Source of the DNA: Gemmatimonadales bacterium
GTDB lineage: Bacteria; Gemmatimonadota; Gemmatimonadetes; Gemmatimonadales; GWC2-71-9
Direction of reading: 5' to 3'
NCBI GenBank assembly: GCA_013816685.1
Contig: JACDDX010000018.1
Location: 1 to 12,010 of the forward strand
Length of the DNA stretch: 12,010 nucleotides
The notes below the pieces were generated by a model. The model did not search any database, was not told where the DNA came from, and saw nothing but the letters and a program-made list of their open reading frames with translations. Both the position numbers and the translations under genes were made by a program. Shown here one piece after another: positions 1-6,475 of this stretch (position 1 is its first letter; each line of letters opens with the position of its first letter).

Positions 1-2138
1 GGCAGCAGCAGCGCGAGCACCCGCTCGGACGGCGGCGTCGAGGGAAGCGCCCGAAAGCGCGGCGCGGGTCGCGGTGCGGCGTCGATCAGCAGCTCGAACC
101 CGTAGAGCGGTGCCGCCCAGGGCGGCGCATCTGCAGACAGGAGACCCGCCTCGCCGACGACCCGACCGCTGGCGTCGCGCGCGACCCACGCGGTCCCGTC
201 AATCTGTATTTCGGCCGACGGGTTCGCCAGAGCGATCGCGGCCTCGAATGCGCCCTTAAGATCCCAGCGGTCGAAGCGATGATCGCCCGCATCGGTCCAG
301 TGCGGCGGATCGCGGCGGCCGGTCAGCACGCCGGCCACGCGCCGCTCCTCGATGGGCCGGCGGGCGTCGCCCGCGCACGACCACACGGTGCCCAGCTCGA
401 ACAACCGGATGTCAGGAATCCGCTCGGCCCAGTTGGCTTCGACGAGCCGCACCAGGTTGGGCAGCAGCCGGCGGCGGAGATACCCGTCGGCTTCGGAGAG
501 CGGGTTGAGCAGCCGCACGACATCGTCCGCATCGGCCGGGCCCATGGGGATCGTCGACACCTCGAACAGCCCCTGCGCCGCGACGCCGCGACGGATGCGC
601 GCCTCGGTGGCGTCGCCCGGTGCGTCGGGGAGCGCCCCGGGCCGGAACGGCCGCAGCTCGGACGGGAAGCGATCATAGCCGTGCTGGCGCGCCACCTCTT
701 CGACCAGATCGATCTCCGAGACAAGATCGGGGCGCCAGCCCGGCACGTCCACGGCCAGCCGGCCGTCGCCGGGCTTGGCCAGCACCGTCGCACCGATGCT
801 GACGAGGCAGCGCTCGATTTCGCGCACCGGGAGCTCGATGCCGAGCACCTGCGCGACGCGCGCCGCACGCAGGAAGATCCGAGGCGGATTCCCCGGCTCG
901 GGCCACAGATCGACCGGTGCGCCGTCCAGCTCGCCGCCGCCGTTCGCGAGGATGAGCTGAATGCAGCGCCGCATCGCATCGGCGCCGCCCCAGCGATCGA
1001 TCCCGCGCTCGAAGCGGTAGCTCGCATCGGTGCTCATGCCCAGCGCGCGACGGGTGCGGCGGATGGAGGACGGATCCCAGAAGGCGGCTTCGAGGAACAC
1101 ATCGGTGGTGGCGTCGGAGACCTCGGAGCCGGCGCCGCCCATGATGCCGGCGAGGCCGATCGGTCCGCCGTCGTCGGCGATGATCGTGGCGCCGCCGGGG
1201 AGCGGGCGATCGGTGGCGTCGAGCGTGACCAGCCGCTCGCCCGGGGCGGCACGCCGGACGATGATGCTCGGACCCCTGAGTCGCGCGAAGTCGTACGCAT
1301 GCATCGGCTGGTTCAGCTCCAGCATGACGTAGTTGGTGGCGTCCACCACGTTGTTGATGGCGCGGAGACCCACTGCTTCCAGCCGATCACGGAGCCACGC
1401 GGGCGACTGGCGCAGGGTGACGCCGCGAAGGACGGCCGCGTGGAAGCGTCCGCAGCCCGCTCGGTCGTCGATCCGCACACTGACACCGGCGACCTCGGCC
1501 GTATCACCGGTCCGTGGCGCGGGCGGCACATCGACGGCCTCGGCGCCCGGGATCACGGGCAGGCGGAAGGGGATATCGTACGACGCGGCCAGCTCGCGCG
1601 CCACGCCCTTGTGGCCCAGAAGGTCGGGGCGATTGGGGGTGACGTCCACGATCAGCCGGTGGTCGCCGAGCGGCAGCGCCTCCAGCAGCGGCGTGCCGGG
1701 CGCCGCGTCGGTGTCCAGCTCCAGAATGCCGTCGTGCTCCTCACCGAGGCCGAGCTCGCGGGCGGAGCAGAGCATGCCCTGGCTGACGACGCCGCGGATG
1801 GGGCGTGGCTCGATCCGGAAGCCGTTCGGCCCCGGCATCCGGGTGCCCAGTCGCGCGAACGGATAGCTCTTGCCGGCGGTGACGTTGGGGGCGCCGCACA
1901 CTACGGTGAGCGGCGCCCCGGTGCCGTCGTCCACGGCGGTGAGCCGCACCCGCGTGGCTTTGGGATCGGGATGCGGACCGACCTCGAGCACGCGCGCCAC
2001 AACGAACGGGGCGAGCTCCGGGCGAACCGGCTCGACCGCATCCACCGGCGCCCCGAGCATCGCGAGCCGCTCGCTGAGCTCGCGCGGGTCGAGCGGACGG
2101 CGGAGAAAGGCCTCGAGCCACGCGCGCGACAGGTTCAC
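1..2138 (-). CDS. pheT: Phenylalanine--tRNA ligase beta subunit, C-terminus cut by window edge
   Basis: This is the beta subunit of the cytoplasmic alpha2beta2 phenylalanyl-tRNA synthetase, which binds tRNA-Phe and edits misacylated Tyr-tRNA. I translated 712 codons with no stop. The start is GTG at 2138-2136, overlapping the pheS stop as GTGA, with GGAG eight bases upstream; the protein begins MNLSRAWLEAFLRR. Family signatures appear in the expected order: the EMAP-like tRNA-binding domain ending GVVSQGMLCSARELGL (about residues 110-130), PNRPDLLGHKGVARELA (about 165-182), NVVDATNYVMLELNQPMHAYD (about 263-283) in the B3/4 editing region, then RRTRRALGMSTDASYRFERG (to about 376) before the B5 domain. 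A catalytic-like core runs to about residue 685. The frame leaves the window in FRALPSTPPSERVLALLL, the opening of the FDX-ACB anticodon-binding domain. About 90 residues should lie outside, giving the usual total near 800. Translation is probably coupled to pheS. Confidence 0.96.
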   Translation of the reverse strand, partial: MNLSRAWLEAFLRRPLDPRELSERLAMLGAPVDAVEPVRPELAPFVVARVLEVGPHPDPKATRVRLTAVDDGTGAPLTVVCGAPNVTAGKSYPFARLGTRMPGPNGFRIEPRPIRGVVSQGMLCSARELGLGEEHDGILELDTDAAPGTPLLEALPLGDHRLIVDVTPNRPDLLGHKGVARELAASYDIPFRLPVIPGAEAVDVPPAPRTGDTAEVAGVSVRIDDRAGCGRFHAAVLRGVTLRQSPAWLRDRLEAVGLRAINNVVDATNYVMLELNQPMHAYDFARLRGPSIIVRRAAPGERLVTLDATDRPLPGGATIIADDGGPIGLAGIMGGAGSEVSDATTDVFLEAAFWDPSSIRRTRRALGMSTDASYRFERGIDRWGGADAMRRCIQLILANGGGELDGAPVDLWPEPGNPPRIFLRAARVAQVLGIELPVREIERCLVSIGATVLAKPGDGRLAVDVPGWRPDLVSEIDLVEEVARQHGYDRFPSELRPFRPGALPDAPGDATEARIRRGVAAQGLFEVSTIPMGPADADDVVRLLNPLSEADGYLRRRLLPNLVRLVEANWAERIPDIRLFELGTVWSCAGDARRPIEERRVAGVLTGRRDPPHWTDAGDHRFDRWDLKGAFEAAIALANPSAEIQIDGTAWVARDASGRVVGEAGLLSADAPPWAAPLYGFELLIDAAPRPAPRFRALPSTPPSERVLALLL

Positions 2139-3235
2139 GCGCGCGGCTCCGCATGGTCCGACAACCGTGCGAGGAAGCGCATGTCGCCCTCCATCAGCAG
2201 CCGGATGTCGGGAATGCCGTAGCGGAGCATGGCGATGCGGTGCGGGCCCATGCCGAAGGCCCACCCGGTGTAGCGCTCCGCGTCGATGCCGCCGTGCACG
2301 AGCACCGCCGGATGCACCATGCCACAGCCCAGGATCTCCATCCAGCCGGTGTGCTTGCACGCCGCGCAGCCCGATCCGTGACAGAGCTGGCACTCGACGT
2401 CCATCTCGGCCGACGGCTCGGTGAACGGGAAATACGAAGGGCGAAACCGGGTCCGGGTGCTGGATGAAAAGAAGCGCCGCGCGAAGTGCGTGAGCGTGGC
2501 CTTGAGATCCACGAACGACACGCCTTCGTCCACCGCGAGCCCCTCGATCTGCGAGAACGCGGGCGAGTGCGACGCATCAAAGGTGTCGTTCCGGTAGACC
2601 ATGCCCGGGATCACGACCCGCACCGGCGGCGGCGAGGCGAGCATGGTGCGAATCTGTACCGGCGACGTGTGGGTGCGCAGCAGCAGCCGGCCCGCGGGCT
2701 CTCCCTCGACCGGCGGCCCGTCCACGTAGAGCGTGTCGTGCATGTCCATCGCCGGATGATCGGCCGGGAAGTTGAGCGCGAGGAAGTTGTACCACTCGGT
2801 CTCGACTTCGGGCCCCACGGCGACGGCAAAGCCGAGTCCGCGAAAGATCCCGACGATCTCGTCGACCACCCGCGTCACCGGATGCTCGGCGCCAATCCAC
2901 CGCCGCCGAGCCGGCATGCTGAGATCGAGGCCGGCCTGCTCGCGCTCTCGGCGCTCGGCCTCCAGCACTTCACGGCGCGCGGAGAAGGCTTCCTCGAACC
3001 GGCTCTTGAGGGCGTTGACCGCCGCGCCGTAGCGGCGCTTCTCCTCGAGGGACAAGGTCGCCAGCCGCCTGAGCGCGCTGGTGAGCGCGCCGCCCTTCCG
3101 GCCGAGCACGGCGGTCTGCTCCGTGTCCACTGTGCCGGCGTCGAGTGTCGCGAGGGCCGCGAGGCGGGGCAGCAGCGCGTCGAGGTCGGCGAAGCCAGTG
3201 CTATTGCCGGTCTGGTCGGTGATGGAGTGGGTCAT
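2135..3235 (-). CDS. pheS: Phenylalanine--tRNA ligase alpha subunit
   Basis: This is the catalytic alpha subunit of phenylalanyl-tRNA synthetase, a class II enzyme that activates phenylalanine and charges tRNA-Phe. It has 366 residues, slightly longer than the E. coli protein. The N-terminal coiled-coil arm (about 45-105) begins with TAVLGRKGGALTS. The catalytic core carries LLRTHTSPVQIRTM (185-198), motif 2 as YRNDTFDASHSPAFSQIEG (214-232), and motif 3 as GMGPHRIAMLRYGI (328-341). A four-cysteine knuckle, CQLCHGSGCAAC (residues 282, 285, 290, 293), precedes GWMEILGCGMVHP and is found in many bacterial PheS proteins. Position 332 just before the motif 3 arginine is His, where Glu or Asp is usual. 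The ATG at 3235 has no clear Shine-Dalgarno sequence. The gene lies 86 bases after rplT and overlaps pheT by four bases. Confidence 0.97.
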   Translation of the reverse strand: MTHSITDQTGNSTGFADLDALLPRLAALATLDAGTVDTEQTAVLGRKGGALTSALRRLATLSLEEKRRYGAAVNALKSRFEEAFSARREVLEAERREREQAGLDLSMPARRRWIGAEHPVTRVVDEIVGIFRGLGFAVAVGPEVETEWYNFLALNFPADHPAMDMHDTLYVDGPPVEGEPAGRLLLRTHTSPVQIRTMLASPPPVRVVIPGMVYRNDTFDASHSPAFSQIEGLAVDEGVSFVDLKATLTHFARRFFSSSTRTRFRPSYFPFTEPSAEMDVECQLCHGSGCAACKHTGWMEILGCGMVHPAVLVHGGIDAERYTGWAFGMGPHRIAMLRYGIPDIRLLMEGDMRFLARLSDHAEPRA

Positions 3236-3261
3236 GGACCACGATGGGTGCGGATACGTGA

Positions 3262-3294
3262 GTGGGGTCGCCCGCCGAATACGAGCGACCCCAC
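3262..3294 (-). repeat. Inverted repeat in the rplT-pheS gap
   Basis: The 86-base gap between rplT and pheS holds a perfect 10-bp inverted repeat, GTGGGGTCGC (3262-3271) and GCGACCCCAC (3285-3294), with a 13-base loop. In the mRNA it forms a strong GC-rich hairpin ending 26 bases before the pheS start. No U-run follows it, so it is not a standard intrinsic terminator. It may be an mRNA processing or stability element, or it may set the ratio of ribosomal protein to synthetase expression. A second possible partner, CGACCC on the plus strand at 3309-3314, could compete for one arm. Confidence 0.6.
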
Positions 3295-3321
3295 CAGTGC
3301 GCGAGCGACGACCCGCACGCG

Positions 3322-3675
3322 CTACTGGTTGCTCTTCGCCACCTCGGCCAGCCGCCCGAAGGCCTCGAGGTCGCGCACGGCGAGGTCGGCCAGGATCTTC
3401 CGGTTCACCTCGACGCCGCCCTTCTTGAGGCCGGCCATGAGGCGGCTGTAGCTCAGCCCGTGCATCCGGGCTGCCGCGTTGATGCGGGTGATCCAGAGTG
3501 CCCGGAACTCGCCCTTCTTTTTCCGGCGGTCGCGGTAGGCGTAGCGCATGCCGCGCTCGACCGTCTCCTTGGCCGCCTTGTAGAGCTTGCTGCGGCCGCC
3601 GCGTGCGCCCTTGGCGGCCTCCATGATCTTCTTCTTGCGGGCGTGATGGGCGACGCCGTTCTTGACGCGAGGCAT
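3322..3675 (-). CDS. rplT: 50S ribosomal protein L20
   Basis: L20 binds 23S rRNA early in assembly of the large ribosomal subunit. In E. coli and Bacillus it also controls its own operon by binding the mRNA leader. The 117-residue length is standard. The sequence begins MPRVKNGVAHHARKKKIM and carries the conserved core RMRYAYRDRRKKKGEFR-like stretch, LWITRINAAARMHGLSYS and the C-terminal NRKILADLAVRD. The start is ATG at 3675-3673, with AAGGAG five bases upstream; that Shine-Dalgarno sequence overlaps the TAA stop of rpmI. The gap to rpmI is only nine bases, so the two are translated from one message. Its role as a repressor here, acting at the infC leader, is an inference from other bacteria. 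Confidence 0.98.
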   Translation of the reverse strand: MPRVKNGVAHHARKKKIMEAAKGARGGRSKLYKAAKETVERGMRYAYRDRRKKKGEFRALWITRINAAARMHGLSYSRLMAGLKKGGVEVNRKILADLAVRDLEAFGRLAEVAKSNQ

Positions 3676-3684
3676 GGGTTCTCC

Positions 3685-3879
3685 TTACGCCTGCAACAGG
3701 CGGGTGACGCGCGGAAAGTCCGCGGAGCTGACCAGATCGCCCTTCTTGAGCTTGTTCTTCCGCTTCCGGGACTTCTTGGTCAGGATGTGCGAATGGTTCG
3801 CGTGCCAGCGCTTGAGCTTGCCCGTACCCGTTCGCTTGAACCGCTTCATGGCGGCGCGCTTCGTCTTCTGCTTCGGCAT
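3685..3879 (-). CDS. rpmI: 50S ribosomal protein L35
   Basis: L35 is a small, very basic protein of the large ribosomal subunit. At 64 residues it has the standard length. It begins MPKQKTKRAAMKRFKRTGTG, followed by the conserved HSHILTKKSRKRKNKL stretch. The start is ATG at 3879-3877, with a GAGGA-type Shine-Dalgarno sequence shortly upstream. It lies 27 bases after infC and nine before rplT, in the usual infC-rpmI-rplT order. Confidence 0.97.
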   Translation of the reverse strand: MPKQKTKRAAMKRFKRTGTGKLKRWHANHSHILTKKSRKRKNKLKKGDLVSSADFPRVTRLLQA

Positions 3880-3906
3880 CGAGGTCCTCGTCGTCGTTGG
3901 GCCCCG

Positions 3907-4443
3907 TTACCTGGGCGCCAGCACCATGGTCATGTTACGGCCTTCGAGCTTCGCGTCGGATTCGACCTTCCCGATGTCGGCGACCGCCGCCGAGACCCGG
4001 TCGAGCACCGCGCGGCCCAGCTCGAGATGGGCCATCTGCCGCCCGCGGAACATCATCGTCACCTTCACCTTGTTCCCGTCACCCAGAAACTCGCGGGCAT
4101 GGCGGGTCTTGAAGTCGAAGTCGTGGTCGTCGATGCCCGGCCGGAACTTCACTTCCTTCAACTGAATCACGTGCTGCTTCTTCTTGGCGGCGCGCGCCGC
4201 CTTGGCTTCCTCGAACTTGAACTTTCCGTAGTCCATGATCTTGACCACGGGGGGGCGCGCCGTCGGTGCCACTTCCACGAGGTCCAACCCGCGTTCCACC
4301 GCCGCAGCCAGCGCCTCTTCCACCGGGAGCACCCCGAGCTGTTCGCCGCCGGGGCCGATGACACGTACGGGACTGATGCGGATCTGCCGGTTGACGCGGG
4401 TGCGCTTGTCGCGGTCGCTCGTGGCGCGGTCGCTCGTAGACAG
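3907..4443 (-). CDS. infC: Translation initiation factor IF-3, probable CTG start
   Basis: IF3 binds the 30S subunit, keeps ribosomal subunits apart and checks the start codon and initiator tRNA. The N-domain begins VNRQIRISPVRVIGPGGEQLGVLP. The lysine-rich linker is KIMDYGKFKFEEAKAARAAKKK, and the C-domain includes VKFRPGIDDHDFDFK and VKVTMMFRGRQM. The frame stays open up to an ATG at 4536, but the start is best placed at CTG, 4443-4441. That codon sits seven bases after a perfect GGAGGT (4456-4451) and gives 178 residues, the normal IF3 length. The in-frame ATG at 4485 lies in the loop of the upstream terminator-like hairpin and lacks a Shine-Dalgarno sequence. Rare infC starts such as AUU are known in E. 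coli, where IF3 discriminates against its own message. The product begins with a short repeated TSDRA/TSDRD segment of low complexity. Confidence 0.95.
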   Translation of the reverse strand: MSTSDRATSDRDKRTRVNRQIRISPVRVIGPGGEQLGVLPVEEALAAAVERGLDLVEVAPTARPPVVKIMDYGKFKFEEAKAARAAKKKQHVIQLKEVKFRPGIDDHDFDFKTRHAREFLGDGNKVKVTMMFRGRQMAHLELGRAVLDRVSAAVADIGKVESDAKLEGRNMTMVLAPR

Positions 4444-4450
4444 TGGCGTG

Positions 4451-4456
4451 ACCTCC
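4451..4456 (-). promoter_or_regulatory. Shine-Dalgarno sequence of infC
   Basis: A perfect GGAGGT on the minus strand ends seven bases before CTG at 4443. No in-frame ATG, GTG or TTG lies at a workable distance downstream, so this site decides the unusual infC start. It is stronger than the other ribosome binding sites in the window, several of which are weak or absent. Confidence 0.8.
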
Positions 4457-4464
4457 AGGGATCG

Positions 4465-4497
4465 AAAATGAAAACGGACACCCATGACCGGTGTCCG
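4465..4497 (-). terminator. Terminator-like hairpin in the infC leader (putative attenuator)
   Basis: On the minus strand, CGGACACC (4497-4490) and GGTGTCCG (4482-4475) form a perfect 8-bp stem with a seven-base loop. TTTTCATTTT (4474-4465) follows directly. This has the form of an intrinsic terminator. It lies before the infC ribosome binding site (4456) and after the predicted promoter, so termination here would stop the whole infC-rpmI-rplT operon. An attenuator is therefore the likeliest reading. Alternatively, it may end transcripts coming from the MBL gene upstream; the predicted promoter, however, lies before the hairpin, so the operon must also read through it. Confidence 0.72.
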
Positions 4498-4631
4498 AGA
4501 CGCCGGGCCCGCGCGCGGTCCACCCCGCTGCGCCACCCGCCTCCGGGACCCGATCGCGCTGCAGTCGGCTTGGTCGAGCGCCGGCAGGCTGAGGGTGGGG
4601 GAGTTTTGGTCCCCGCTTGCAAGAACGGCGG

Positions 4632-4660
4632 AAGCTACCCGCGCCCGGAAGACGTGTCAA
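4632..4660 (-). promoter_or_regulatory. Sigma-70-type promoter of the infC operon
   Basis: A perfect -35 box TTGACA (4660-4655) is followed after exactly 17 bases by TAGCTT (4637-4632), a weaker -10 box. Both lie at the very end of the MBL gene: TTGACA falls within its codons for VDT, and the first three bases of TAGCTT are its TAG stop. Transcription would begin near 4625. An identical -10 box at the same spacing from TTGACG lies before rex, which supports both. Confidence 0.6.
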
Positions 4661-5600
4661 CCGGAAACCCGCCCTCGGCGGCTCCGCGAGGCGCCGGTGC
4701 AGTGCTCGGCGCGGCAACCACACCGGTGAGCGTGTAGGCCTTGCCCTCGGGCTGCAGCACGCCGCTGGCGGTCGCCGGATCGTGCTCGAAGACGAGGCGC
4801 CAGCCCTCGGCCGCCGCGTCCCGGAGCAGCGCGCGCTTGCTCTCCAGGGTGCGCAGCGGCTCCAGGTCGTAGCCCATGATCCAGGGCAGCGGCAGATGGG
4901 TCGTCGTGGGGATCAGGTCGGCGACGAACGCCGCCGTCTCGCCCCGGTCCCGGATCAGCACCGCCTGGTGCCACGGCACATGGCCCGGGGTGAGTCGCAC
5001 GCCGACGCCGGGCAGCACCTCTCCGTCGCCGTCGAGCAGCCGCCAGCGGTCGGCGGCGGCGATCGGCTCGTAGTTGGGTGGCAGATAACTCGCGCGGGTG
5101 CGTTCGTTCGCCGCCCGCGCAAACTCGAGCTCGCCGCGCTGCACCATGTAGGTGGCGTTGGGAAAGGCGGGCCGCACGTGTCGGCGGGGATCGCCGGTGA
5201 GCTCCGGATCGAGGGTCGTGTTGCCACCGGCATGGTCGAAGTGGAGATGGGTGTTGATCACCCAGCGCACGTCGCGCGGCAGAAACCCGGCGGACGCGAG
5301 CGCGTCCTCGAGCTGGGTGGCGCCCTCGAGGCCGTCGTTCTCGACGCCGTAGATGTCGAGGAACTTCGCCGACTCCTTGTTGCCGAGGCCGGTGTCGATC
5401 AGCACCAGGCCGTCGGAATGCTCGACCAGAAGACAGCGCATGGCGAGCGGAATCCGTCGGCGGGCGTCGGTCTCGACCCGGGTGCTCCAGAGCGTCCACG
5501 GCACCACCCCGAACATCGCGCCGCCGTCGAGCCGCTGCCGCCCCCCTTCGAGCGTATGGCACCGCAGGCCGCCGACGGTGAAGGTCGTCACCAGCGTCAC
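4635..5600 (-). CDS. MBL-fold metallo-hydrolase
   Basis: This is a metallo-beta-lactamase-fold hydrolase with a two-metal site. The motif THLHFDHAGG supplies His118, His120, Asp122 and His123. TPGHVPWH supplies His207, FVADLIP supplies Asp228 and FEHDP supplies His273, so the full ligand set is present. The protein has 321 residues and no signal peptide, so it should be cytoplasmic. It begins at GTG 5600-5598, six bases after GGAGGA, and overlaps the exonuclease stop as GTGA. The MFGVVPWTLW segment (29-38) and the overall layout recall broad-range lactonase or organophosphate-hydrolase relatives, but the substrate cannot be read from sequence. The last 25 or so residues are Ala/Pro/Gly-rich and look disordered; they also encode the infC promoter. 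It is the last gene of a coupled trio with the exonuclease and the arginine deiminase-like gene. Confidence 0.9.
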   Translation of the reverse strand: MTLVTTFTVGGLRCHTLEGGRQRLDGGAMFGVVPWTLWSTRVETDARRRIPLAMRCLLVEHSDGLVLIDTGLGNKESAKFLDIYGVENDGLEGATQLEDALASAGFLPRDVRWVINTHLHFDHAGGNTTLDPELTGDPRRHVRPAFPNATYMVQRGELEFARAANERTRASYLPPNYEPIAAADRWRLLDGDGEVLPGVGVRLTPGHVPWHQAVLIRDRGETAAFVADLIPTTTHLPLPWIMGYDLEPLRTLESKRALLRDAAAEGWRLVFEHDPATASGVLQPEGKAYTLTGVVAAPSTAPAPRGAAEGGFPVDTSSGRG

Positions 5601-6475
5601 GACGTTTCCTCCGGGGCGCTGTCCGCCCGAGGTGGCGACGGCAGCGCGGCCCGGCGAGCCCGGCGCGCCGCCGCGGTGCGGCGCGTTTCGATCGCCGCGA
5701 GATCCTGCAAGGTGCGCGCGCCGTCCTCCCGCGCCAGCCGAAGCAGCCGACTCAAGAGGTCGGCGGTGACGAGCGCGTCGCCGGCGGCCCTGTGGCGAGC
5801 GCCGTTCTCGAGGGCGAAGAAGCGGCTCAGGCTGTCGAGTCCGCACGACTGCACGCCTTTGACCAGCCGCCGGGCCAACCGCACCGTGCAGAGGCGCGGC
5901 CCGTCCAGCGCCAGATCGCGGCACCGTTTCAGCTCGGCGCACACGAAGCCCCAGTCGAACCGCGCGTTGTGGGCGACGAACACCCGGCCCGCGAGCGCGG
6001 CCAGCACCGGCTCCGCCACCTCGGCGAAGGTCGGCGCGTGCCGTACCATCTCGTCGGTGATGTTGGTAACGGCGATGACTGCCCGGGGGATGCGCCGGCC
6101 CGGATTCACCAGCGAGTCAAACACGACCTCGCGCCGGCCGCCGTGCACCACGACCACCGCGATCTCGGTAACGCGGTCGTCGCCGCTCGACCGCATGCCG
6201 GTGGTCTCGACGTCCACCACCGCGAACGCGCAGTCGTCCAGCAGCGGCGAGCCCTGCGCCTCCGCCACCAGCGACCAGCGGCCGTCGGCAAGCTGACGAA
6301 CCCGCGGATCGGCACTCAGCAGCGCGGCGGCGATCCGCTCGCAGACGAGGAGCGGCGCCCCGGGCAGCCCGATGACGTCGTGACAAAGGAGCAAGGCCGG
6401 CGCCGGGCCCTGCTGCAGCACACCGAGCACCCGCTCAGCCAGCGTGCTCTCGGGGAACGCGGCCAGCCCGGTCAT
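5597..6475 (-). CDS. DEDDh-family 3'-5' exonuclease (DnaQ-like)
   Basis: This protein of 292 residues resembles the DNA polymerase III epsilon proofreading domain. The exonuclease domain spans about 82-250. It has VVDVETTGM (Asp88, Glu90), VAHNARFDWGF (Asp174) and HRAAGDALVTADLL (His228, Asp233), a full DEDDh active site. About 80 residues precede it and look like a small winged-helix-type domain ending DGRWSLV. A basic tail, RRTAAARRARRAA, follows the domain. It is probably a stand-alone DNA or RNA nuclease and need not be the replicative epsilon subunit. The start is ATG at 6475, which overlaps the arginine deiminase stop as ATGA and has only a weak Shine-Dalgarno sequence, so translation is probably coupled. 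The frame continues upstream to 6898, but those codons are a shadow of the neighbouring gene. Confidence 0.92.
   Translation of the reverse strand: MTGLAAFPESTLAERVLGVLQQGPAPALLLCHDVIGLPGAPLLVCERIAAALLSADPRVRQLADGRWSLVAEAQGSPLLDDCAFAVVDVETTGMRSSGDDRVTEIAVVVVHGGRREVVFDSLVNPGRRIPRAVIAVTNITDEMVRHAPTFAEVAEPVLAALAGRVFVAHNARFDWGFVCAELKRCRDLALDGPRLCTVRLARRLVKGVQSCGLDSLSRFFALENGARHRAAGDALVTADLLSRLLRLAREDGARTLQDLAAIETRRTAAARRARRAALPSPPRADSAPEETS

Larger units (their letters stand above)
4444..4625 (-). promoter_or_regulatory. infC operon mRNA leader, candidate L20-type autoregulatory leader
   Basis: About 180 bases separate the predicted transcription start (near 4625) from the infC start codon. They include the 137-base gap after the MBL gene. 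In RNA order I see a small hairpin (GGGGA at 4614-4610 with TCCCC at 4602-4598), a C-rich run, several G-rich runs able to pair with it (GGGTGG, GGGGTGG), and then the terminator-like hairpin. GGCGT (4504-4500) can also pair with ACGCC (4449-4445), just before the start codon, which would close off the ribosome binding site. In Bacillus and E. coli the same operon is controlled by L20 binding its leader. That this leader binds L20 is inference; no match to a known leader family was tested. Confidence 0.5.

Noticed and set aside
279..2222. A 647-codon open frame on the plus strand
   Set aside because: It is antisense to pheT in the same codon phase. The minus-strand frame gives a full phenylalanyl-tRNA synthetase beta chain, so this is a shadow.
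4483..4536. Upstream ATG starts for infC at 4536 and 4485
   Set aside because: The extra residues are not IF3-like, no Shine-Dalgarno sequence precedes either ATG, the 4485 ATG falls in the loop of the terminator-like hairpin, and the CTG at 4443 has ideal spacing from GGAGGT and gives the normal length.
3262..4737. A 491-codon plus-strand frame across rplT, rpmI and infC
   Set aside because: It is antisense to three ribosome-related genes of certain identity, and has no domain or ribosome binding site.
4617..6296. A 559-codon plus-strand frame across the MBL and exonuclease genes
   Set aside because: It is antisense to genes with complete catalytic motifs, and its product is low-complexity.
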